A stretch of DNA of 64,000 bases from Beroe forskalii (taxonomy: Eukaryota > Ctenophora > Nuda > Beroida > Beroidae). Positions 50,387-59,440 of the stretch are shown here, one piece after another. Below the pieces are notes generated by a model. It ran no database searches. It had not been told where the DNA came from and was given only the letters and a program-made list of their open reading frames with translations. The DNA lies in assembly GCA_011033025.1 (NCBI GenBank), contig WFMF01000351.1:1-64000 (forward strand). The letters run 5' to 3'. The first letter of the stretch is position 1, and the number at the start of each line of letters is the position of its first letter. The position numbers were made by a program, and so were the translations under genes.

Positions 50387-51014
50387 ATGAAAATGATGAA
50401 ACTCGGAGTTATGGCCTTCATGATGTTGCAGTTGCTCCTTCCACCAAGTACTGGTAAGTGCATTTTGTTGATTCAACGTTCAGAATATTTCATTGCTATC
50501 TGACTACTTGCTATCTGACTACCTAACATTATCAGATTCAGTACTTTGTGCGCTTGGCTTTTCTGCGCGCGCGATTATATTGCACAGTGCTCGTTCGGTG
50601 TTCGTAACTCATATATTGTGCGAACATACATTGATCCATGTGCAAGCAGTGACAGTGTCGAACTTCCGTCCCTGATCCATACAACATCATCTCTCAGGTG
50701 AGGAAAAACTACTCTGCATTGACGCAGGCTTTGTAAGTCTTGGCTGCTGGTACGATAATGGAGGTAATAGAGCAATGAGTGTGAAACTGCATCATTATAA
50801 ATCAGAATGTAGAGGATCAGTAGCAAGGTGTATGAAGTGTACGAAAGAGAAGCACTGGACTGTCTTTGCGTTACAGTATGAAGGCAGTGAATTTTCAGCG
50901 GATATGACGCTGAAAATACGTTCAAGAAGCATGGAGAAGGTTCTGGGTGTGAAGATGGACTGGGAGGATACTACCTAAATAATGTCTACAAGATCCTCCA
51001 ACAGTGTGCTACAG
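50387..51014 (+). pseudogene. WSC-domain gene B with a frameshift
   Basis: A signal-peptide exon (50387-50453, MKMMKLGVMAFMML..., phase 1 GTAAGT) and a WSC exon (50698-51014) mirror genes A and C. The domain starts normally (VSLGCWYDNGGNRAMS, CMKCTKEKHWTVFAL). At GCGGATATGACG (50899-50910) two extra bases shift the frame. The expected ending (ENTFKKHGEGSGC, GGYYLNNVYKIL) continues in another frame to the phase 1 site at 51014. The exon is 317 bp, two more than a multiple of three. Just before the shift, the cysteine of the usual GEC motif is a phenylalanine (SEF). In frame, translation ends at 50976-50978. It is either a young pseudogene or an assembly error of one AT pair; the lost Cys favours relaxed constraint. 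Confidence 0.7.
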
Positions 51015-53570
51015 GTTTACAAAGCAGAGCTTAAAGAAAGCAGTGGCTTTAATATGTCGGTTTTTTCCGTCTGGTCTTTTAAGCGAAAGATTTTTATGAA
51101 CACTTCTGATAGTTTCATCTGCTCCATAATGTATATAACATTTCTGAGCTGGGATAATGGTTCAGACCCTGTCCTACGGACAGTGAGTCGAAACCGCGCT
51201 CGGGCTATACCTTTGGAAAGTACCCCATTGCAAAATGGAACCAATAGGCGTGGATGTATTTTATAGGATGGAGTGAGCTTTGGAGTGATCTTTTTTAATG
51301 AAATATAACTGGGTAATTCTTTTCCTGATTTGTCATTGGAGATGGCCCTTTACGCCTTTACCTCTTATCGTTTTCAGATCAGATGTAAGTACTGATCAAC
51401 AATCGGTGACATAACTCGTGTGTCAAAACAATTTTTATGTATAATTTGACTAGAAGAATTATAATTTTGGCATGTTCAGTGAGTAAAAATCACCTTAACT
51501 TAGATAGAAGGTAAGCTCCCTCAAGGGAGTAGTGGATGATTGCTCAAGTCTTGCAGCTTCTTTGTCAAATTTCCACTAGGATGGAGATTGGGACACGACA
51601 CGCCTTGCCTTCCGTCTACGGAACAACTGTAATCAACTCAAAGATCCAATAGTATCTGAAGGTAAGGAATTGCGAAGTGATCTGTATTCTGCTGGTAAAA
51701 GACCAAATTTAAATTGATCGTGATATGGGCATTTTGGTCACGTTTAATTTAGAAGCATCGATCCAGTGGTCACCAGAAAAAGGTGAATCATATTGTGTGG
51801 ACTTGTGGGGTCCCTGCCACGATTCTATTCTATTTTTGTTTATCGCGCCCCCTATAACTTACTCCACTGACAACCAGGTCCTTTGCCGCTTTAGTAAATT
51901 CCATGCAAAATTCCGCGTTTTCGCTGACGAGGCACCAGTGAACCTTGCCATTTCCTGGGCTAAGCGCTCCCTTCAAAACTTATTCCCCAATGACAAAAGG
52001 CATGCATCACATCGACGCTCACAACCTCCAATACTAGGAATCTAGGTACAGCACTTAGGGCCTCGTGAGCTGCATGGTGAAAATAGCTCAAAATTGATTC
52101 CGCCGAATCGAATCGTTCCACCCTAAAAAGAAGAAAAAGACGAATAAGAGTCACCACCCACCTACTCACATAAAATATTCTTTTTCACCACAATACGATC
52201 GTTTTAAGGTCCTATTCCATGTTCAAGTGCACGGGCATGTTAACTGCCTGCTAAAGATTGCAGCCACGAAATAACATTCTCTGTTCAGCACCCATTGCTG
52301 CTCCTCACTCGCTCTGTGTTTTGTTAAACTAGTCGGTGCAAGAACTCACGCACTACCAATACGATTGTGTCGTGTACTAAAGGGAGTTCGTTATAAACTG
52401 CATCCGAAAGAAGACGAGTGCAGTTGGGGTAACGGACTTTTCACCGAAGTGCTGAACAAAAATTCACCTCTCGACACTTTACCTCGTAATGTTTCACCTC
52501 TATGCAACAGGAAGGGTCTGGGTTAGAGTTAAGATTCAATATTGTTTCGTCACCCATGAGACCTCTATGGCGATTTACGGGTCAAGAACGGCCGTTTTTT
52601 GCCTCGAAGTAAGTTTGGTGGATTTGGATTTTGACGTCACAAATGTCTCACTTAGGTGGTGTAATATCAGCGTTTAAATTTTCAGCCTAGTAACAAAAGT
52701 TTCGTTTGCATTAATTTGCCTTTATTATTTTTACTGGCCTTTTGTGAACGGCCCTCTGGACCAAAATCCGAAAATATTTATTTCATCTAACAAGCCAGTT
52801 TAAATATAGGGCCAATTATAATTCTCCTTCCTAATTTATGGCAAACTTTTTCGAAATTCATGGCATGTATTGTGCCTAAGCACCGGTTTCAAATTGAAAT
52901 AGTGCGGATTAAGGAATTTTTTAATTTATTTCTCATATCCCTCTCAATCGACAGTCTATGCTAACCCTAGTATTTTGTGATATAAACTGTACCACAGTCG
53001 ATTAGGGAGGGGAAATCGCCGATTTTGTTTGCCTGCTTGGCGCTAGCTACGCATTAAACACCCCAAATGAATTGGGCGGGGACTTTCATCACGGATTACA
53101 TCAGTGTTAGCTCACAATTTTATTGATAAATTTCTGCTTATATTATCTTGTAAACGTATGTTGATTGTGATGCTTAGTATTTGCCTGGGCGCTGGGTAAT
53201 AATTCCAGATGTGCTCCCAAAATCCCGAAAACTCGGGTTCCAGAGAAATGCTTAGTACTGGATGTTGGGCCATATAATGGCATTCTATTTCTTAAGGTTG
53301 ACCCGTTTAATCGACAATCAGGCATTTACTGACGAATTTTGTCATTATGGGCAAAATGTCGATTATTTTACAAAGATAATATATGATTTCTATATATCAT
53401 TGAGGAGGGGAAATCGAACAGATGCTAAATCATCAGCTATCACGGTGCCTATATAATGGTGCTTTAAATGGAGCTATAGTATATGAATTTGGCTCTGCTT
53501 TATTTTACTCATATTTCCTGAATGTAGTAGGTCTTTGCTTTAATTTCGAGTTCTTTAGTTGGATGTGAAA
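51015..53570. other. Between WSC genes B and C
   Basis: No supportable exon. At about 52551-52655 is one copy of a dispersed repeat (CACCCATGAGACCTCTATGG ... ATGTCTCACTTAGGT) that recurs at about 56695-56830. A pyrimidine-flanked mini-exon after the gene C signal exon was considered and rejected. Confidence 0.5.
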
Positions 53571-54835
53571 ATGATGGTACATAGAGTTTCTGCTGTTGCG
53601 ACGTTCCTCTTGTTAACAAACACTGGTTAGTAGCCACCTTAATTTCATGTTCAATTGTTCAATTCATCTGAATACTTTTGATAATTGTAATGCAGTCTAC
53701 AAGTCTTCTATGCATGCTCTTATGATGCTAAATTCTCACTCTTTTTCGCTCTTCCAGGGCAGGAGTGCCGTAGAATCCCGGCCGTAAGTGCCCCGCGACT
53801 CTAAAGATCATAACAAACATTACAAAAGATGGGCATTAATCTTTAAATCTGAGAGGCTTGAAAAAGGACGATTTGCGTGACTTTTATTCCTGGCGAAATA
53901 GCACTACATTATTTTCCATTGCAGGCGTGGTAGCAATGCATTATTTTCCATTGCAGGCGTGGTAGCACTACATTATTTTCCATTGCAGGCGTGGTAGCAC
54001 TACATTATTTTCCATTGCAGGCGTGGTAGCACTGAAAATCCTTAGGAGTCTTGGCTGCTGGAAGGAAGTGTACCCTGATTACGCTCTCAACAACTATCTG
54101 AACACATGTACAGGATCAGTCCCTGCATGTTTCGAGTGTGCCAGATCCCTTGGCTGGACTGTCTTTGGGCTAGGGAATTCTGGGGGCGAGTGTTACAGCG
54201 CACCCGATGCAGGAGATACCTACCAGAAGCATGGATCAGGTTCCGGGTGTGTGGATGGGAAGGGAGGGGGTTGGCTCCTCAGTGTCTACGAGATCATATC
54301 GGAGTGCCCAGCTGGTATAGGTGCATGCAATGTTAGCTTTTTCAAACATGTTGATTCTTGGAATATTCATCAGTCAAATTGTAGTTCAATTGTACTAGTC
54401 TTTTTTGTTTCGTGAATGTGGCTTCTTTGAGCTGCTTTCTTTACAAAAGATGCGACAAGATACAAGCGCCAAATGAAATTCAATGTAAAACTACCATTAT
54501 TTATGTCAGCAAAGCCCCCTTTGTTTCAGCTCCACTACCGGGCCAGAGCGAATGCTCTGATGAATATCCATCTCGATCCCTTGGGTGCTGGAATGACGCC
54601 GATGACCGAGCGATGGGTTACTCTCTGGACACGTGTGAAGGGGTGTCTAAGTGTGCGACCTGTACGAGCATGATGAGACAAGGCGGCTGGACGGTATTTG
54701 CAGTGAGGAATAACGAGGAGTGCTGGAGTGGTGGCAATGCCGCGAAGAGATACAAAGAGCACGGAGAAAATCCAGGGTGTGAGGATGGAGATGGATGGAT
54801 GAACAATCGTGTCTACGAGATGGCAGCGAGTATAG
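53571..54835 (+). CDS. Secreted protein with two WSC domains, gene C
   Basis: Three exons join in phase 1: signal peptide 53571-53625 (MMVHRVSAVATFLLLTNT), WSC domain 1 54021-54314 (LGCWKEVYPDYALNNY, CFECARSLGWTVFGL, GGECYSAPDAGD, GSGCVDGKGGG) and WSC domain 2 54530-54835 (LGCWNDADDRAMG, CATCTSMMRQGGWTVFAV, EECWSGGNAAKRY, NPGCEDGDGW). Both domains are single symmetric 1-1 exons, the class that duplicates without frame damage, as the cluster shows. The donor after domain 2 (AGTATAG|GTATAC) implies further exons I did not find. If it is not used, the frame runs on to a stop at 54970-54972. Extracellular, probably carbohydrate-binding by family. The acceptor of domain 1 is the last of four tandem copies. 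Confidence 0.8.
53899..54033 (+). repeat. 32 bp tandem repeat duplicating a 3' splice site
   Basis: A 32 bp unit (TTATTTTCCATTGCAG plus GCGTGGTAGCACTACA) repeats four times. Each copy contains a complete acceptor, with cut points after 53924, 53956, 53988 and 54020. Only the last acceptor leads directly into the open WSC exon. From the first acceptor the coding frame meets TAG within 13 codons. Confidence 0.95.
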
Positions 54836-55193
54836 GTATACTGAACCAAAAACAAATAAACGCAATGCTCGGCAGTATTAGGAGAAAGCTTTGTCCTTCG
54901 TGTAAAAATCAAATGAAAGCAAATATCCCACCCGAAACTTCATCTATTATAGTTGTGCTCGCCTGCAAGTGAGATCTTGTGGCTCTGCCCTCTCGGTTAT
55001 GTCATCCTATGTCACCCTATGTCATGACCTTTACCGGTTAGTGTGGGAGCTTACATTAACTCGCGCGCTGATTGGTCAACGTCGAATGGATCTGTGGGTA
55101 AGCTTGCATATAACACAAACAATAGTAATTTTACTACAAAGAATGCAGTAACAACGTTTACTTTACATGTTTGTATTTTCACATAATATAGAA
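54836..55193. other. Flank of WSC gene C
   Basis: No exon recognised. It contains a single arm-like copy (AACTCGCGCGCTGATTGG) of the 46901-46951 inverted repeat. Confidence 0.5.
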
Positions 55194-55361
55194 CTATTAA
55201 CCGAAGTAGAGATTAGTAACATGATATATGTTGCGAGCTTCAGCGAGCTACATATATTGCATTATTGTACGAGGCGAAGCCGAGTTCAATAATGATGTGT
55301 TTTGTGCGAGGCGAAGCCGAGTTCAAAACTATATGTTACTAATCTCTACTGAGGTTAATAG
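55194..55361. repeat. Three-arm palindrome (cloverleaf-like), second example
   Basis: The basal stem pairs 55194-55222 with 55333-55361 at 27 of 29 positions. Three hairpins follow: 55224-55257 (8 bp ATATATGT/ACATATAT), 55260-55294 (8 bp CATTATTG/CAATAATG) and 55299-55329 (6 bp GTTTTG/CAAAAC). Arms 2 and 3 carry nearly the same tip (GCGAGGCGAAGCCGAGTTCA, ACGAGGCGAAGCCGAGTTCA). The tip recurs at 56262. The plan matches 12477-12639. Confidence 0.9.
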
Positions 55362-56131
55362 TGATATTATATGGCGAAACCACTTATGAAACGTAGTTAG
55401 AATATATGGAAAATAACGGTCTTTCGATGGGAGCTGCAGACTTCCGGAAGCAAGAGCCATCGGTAATCTTATTCACAGGGCTGATTACATTTAGTTTTTA
55501 AAGTATCAAATGCTCAAATATGCAGTACAGAATTACGTTGTTACGCATTTACAGGCCGGATGAAAATGAATCACAACGGATTATAGTTAGATAATTCGTT
55601 CATCTTCATGTGTTGAACCGGTAACTTAATGAAGCGATACCCTTTTCTCCTTCACCTGAACATCATGGTAATTCTTAAAATTCCATCAGAATTAGCTTGG
55701 GCTATCACATATAAGGCACCTTTGTCGGTACTTTTAATTCGCTACTTCTACGCATGATAATGACGCTATAAGAGTCTACCGCTAATTTGTTTGGCAGTGA
55801 GTTTTAACATTCTAATTGTGGTTCATGATTCATCTCGATTCTTGATTCTCGAGTACAGAGTCATGTCAAACCGTGATACCGGAAATAAATTGTAAGCCCG
55901 GATGAACAGTATGTGTTTCAATCGCCGTTTGCTATCATGAATTTCGTTAAGACTGATGTAGAGCAGCTAATTTTTGACTCCTCTGACTTTGAGAAGCTCT
56001 AATTGCTATTGCGACGAATGTGATTATACAGCCAAGATTTAGATTGTTTAATTGAAAAAATTACTCTCAATGTCGTTGGGGTTATTCGGTCGATCTGAAC
56101 TAATAACCTGGTCTCAGGGACTCAATATAAA

Positions 56132-56162
56132 GGGTTATTAACCTGGTTCAGGTTAGTAACCC
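56132..56162. repeat. 31 bp hairpin
   Basis: GGGTTATTAACCTG and CAGGTTAGTAACCC are inverted around a GTT loop with one mismatch. It sits between two multi-arm palindromes. Confidence 0.75.
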
Positions 56163-56224
56163 TTCAATACTACTATGTACATGATAGCAAATAAGGGCTT
56201 GGGAGCCATATAATATATTAAACT

Positions 56225-56400
56225 ATTCGACAGCATTGAGATGCATATTGATGCATATTAGACGAGGCGAAGCCGAGTTTCATATGCACAATATGCATTG
56301 AAATGATGGCCAATACTAATATTAGTAGGTGAGCAGAAAGATAGCAGTGCATAAGCATGCATAATATGCATGTGAAAAGTTAGCGAACCTACTAATATGG
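56225..56400. repeat. Complex palindromic region sharing the arm-tip motif
   Basis: Hairpin ATGCATATT/AATATGCAT (56251-56259 with 56290-56298) encloses the tip GACGAGGCGAAGCCGAG seen at 55270 and 55308. A second stem, TAATATTAGTAGGT/ACCTACTAATAT (56317-56330 with 56387-56398), encloses an inner CATGCAT/ATGCATG hairpin. It is less tidy than the two clear cloverleaf elements and may be a decayed relative. Confidence 0.6.
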
Positions 56401-59220
56401 AGGACTGAACGCCTTAACTTAGATCGCTAAAGTTTGATCAGAAGGTTTACAGGGCAAGTCCTACGTATTCTATAGCTGACAGGTGACAGGGACAATGTGT
56501 TCTGGAGACTACGGAGGAAGAAAAGCTACTGCTACATTCAGCGGATTCAAGGGTGGGTACAGGTTTTGCTTTTGCTTATACGATACGGTGAAATTTGAAA
56601 TACTAACGCCATTACATCCATATGGAAGCCTATAACTTTTTTCAAGGCAGTGGTTTCAGGCGCATAATTCATGATCAGATATATCCCTATTTGGCCACCC
56701 ATGAGACCTCTATGGCGAATAGAGTGCAAAAAGGCAGTTTTCAGGTGAAAAACGCGACTTTCCTCCCCCTTTGAATACGAAAAAAGGTGATTTCAGGATT
56801 CTAACGCCAGTTATGTCTCACTTAGGTCTCCCATGAATGGCGTGCAAAGTTTCTCTTTAAATTCCAGGACATAGTGACGTGCAATTTATCTTCAGAATTA
56901 CTCAAATCCTTTGCAAAGCAGCCTTGGATCGTCAACGACTCATCCCTGATCTACCACCTATTGGACAAGATACCCCACCTATTGGACAAGAACTACTCTT
57001 GCCTGCAGGTATAAGCTTCATAAATCATCATTGCAATTCTACTATAGTACTATAACCGGCGCGCGGGAAATAGGCGCTTATTTCCAACAATTTGGCAGCG
57101 CGCACAATGTAAATGGCGTCATTGCGATAGCCTATTTATTCTTAAACTAGCTCCTCGAGCTAATTATGTGTGCTTTTTCTACGCTTGGGTGAAATTTCAC
57201 ATTTTTTAATTTCCTCCTGTGAAACATCCTGTAGATTTATCGTGAATAGAATAAGCATCTAGGACACTGACCATCAATAGAAAAACAGATTTAGATCGAG
57301 TTTGCACGCATTATCAAGTAATCAATTATCATGAATGTGTGAGGAAACTGAATTGGCAATTTCAATAATAATTTTGTTAATAATCAACAAAAATACCAAT
57401 AAAAATTTCGAGCTTTAGAAATTAGCGTACACGATAAGAAAGAGGGGAAAGCCCTGCAGCGAGGTAAAACATGCATCTCTATAATAGTGCAGCTGCAGCA
57501 ATAAACCTTCTACATAGTTCACTAAATTATTAGAAGCACTACCTGTACTGAACACTGGGTGTTGTGGGTTGGGCGCAAAACGTAGGCAGGCCGGCGTCAT
57601 CAGTTTACCATGGTAAACCGTGATAATGACGTCACACTAATTCAACTCCTGCTATTAGTTGTCTTGCGCTGTAAGAATGTAGTAAAACAGCAGTTATAGG
57701 TCAATGTAGGAGAGAAAACTTGTTAATTGATCTCTCCTAGCGCTTTCTCGGCTTTTATTAAGGGGTTATAAGTTAAACTATGTCCTGTGAGCACCAAGCA
57801 GCTGTGTTTGGGAATTGGAATGTGACGTAGAAATCATGCACTGAAATGCGGACGTTATGTTGTCTTACCGCCTGTTTGTTGACACTGGTCAGGGTTCTAG
57901 TTTTTAATTCTACGATACATTTTGCCGAGAGAATGTAAGGCCAGCGGCGAGTTTTATTTTAACACCGCAGAATAATAAGAAAAATAATAAAATAGGTAAT
58001 CTTATACTATGTTCCACCGAGTGTACATGGGTAAAATTTAAATATTTTGACATCAACTCGGTTGTCTCAATATGTTTCAGAATGGAAATATGGTCAAAGC
58101 TCGATCCGAATAAAAGCAAGTGAAAAACTGAAAAATAAAATATGATAATAAGATTAAAGCAAAAATTTTAGCTGTGTTTCTGTCCCATTTGTGTCAATGC
58201 GTGTGGAAAATTCACATAATTCGTTCCCAATGTTCACGAAATTTCGAATCTGAATTCTCACTTGTTAATCACGAAAGATGAAAAATTGAAAATGAATCAA
58301 CTAAAAAGGAATCAAAACTTTTGATATGTGTGATCAAATGTTCACGTGAGGATCTCATTGATGGAATGAACATGAATACGAATTAAAGAAGAATTTCAGC
58401 AGAGAAAATTCCTCATGAAGCATAACTTAAACATAATAGCTGACAAAACCTAGTAAAGCATTATGATGGAATGCACATTACATGTCATGATTCCCAATCC
58501 AATCCGAGTTGATAATATAGCATTTCCTATCAGCAGCTATGCAATATAATATTTAAGTATTAACGTTACTCGTTTTGATGCATCAGGTATCTAAAGAATT
58601 TCAGGTGGTTTTTGGTGACGTCCTTTTCTTGGTTTGACGCGGTCAATTAATGACGTCTCTTTGGCTATTTGTCGTGCTGTCGCAGGACGGCACGCTTGTT
58701 TTATAATCGTTTATGTTGGAGTAGCCGATGACACTTAGGATGAGATTCATGCCTTCTTATGAGGGCTTTTATGTAAGACTTTACTGAGGCCTGGGTTACG
58801 TCACGTGACATTTTTGCGTCTTTTGCGTGATAAAGTGATATATTTCTGAGACTGGTCAGTGGTCGTGAGCTAAGATTTGATACGAGACGTGCAGAGGTAT
58901 TTGACAAATTATATGGGAAGTCAAATGCCATCTATTTGCTCATCATTTTCCCAAGTTATTCATCTTTCATCTTGCGCTTGATAGAAATGTCCTACAAACT
59001 TCAGCATAATATGAACGCATTATTTTTCAATGATGCAGGGCCTCTGAAATAGATTACAGGGCTGTTGACAACATTATCAGGGGCTTATTTTTCATCCTAG
59101 CGTCAATTAGATTTTCTATAGATTAACCATCCAATTCTGATTTCGATCCTTGGTCTGGGGTGGCAAACCCTAGAAGCCGGACCTCTTGGATAACGTTTGT
59201 TTCGATCTGAAGACTCCTTT
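56401..59220. other. No gene recognised
   Basis: Contains the second copy of the 52551-type dispersed repeat (56695-56830), an 18 bp local duplication near 56950-56990 (CACCTATTGGACAAGA twice) and a CRE micro-element at 57595-57636. Open frames are short and featureless. Confidence 0.5.
57595..57636. repeat. Dispersed CRE-bounded micro-element
   Basis: GCGTCATCAGTTTACC ... ACCGTGATAATGACGTCAC, a nearly full copy in the orientation opposite to those in Hes intron 2. Confidence 0.75.
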
Positions 59221-59440
59221 AAAAAGTTAGAGCGCGCAATGCTCGGGTTGTTGTCGCGCGACGCACGTCTTTTTCAACCTCCAAATTTATCAAAGGTTGT
59301 TACTGTTAGGCAGCGTTCATGTGTGCACTGCACACATGCGTAAATTTACGCATGTGTGCAGCGCACATCCTTCGATGAATTTGGGGGTTGAAAAAGACGC
59401 GCAACAAAAACCAGAGCACTGCGCGCTCTATAACTTTTGT
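59221..59440. repeat. Long palindromic element with a perfect 32 bp core
   Basis: Outer arms of about 62 bp (59221-59292 and 59374-59438) share GAGCGCGCA, GTCTTTTTCAACC and CCAAATT in inverted order, with ~12 extra bases in the left arm. At the centre, 59329-59360 is a perfect palindrome (TGCACACATGCGTAAA and its complement), flanked by further GTGTGCACTG/CAGCGCACAT pairing. No coding capacity. Confidence 0.9.

Noticed and set aside
53757-53783. Mini-exon between the signal exon and first WSC exon of gene C
   Set aside because: Has CAG and GTAAGT borders, but using it leaves phase 0, which hits TAG after the final acceptor. Direct joining of signal exon to 54021 keeps phase 1.
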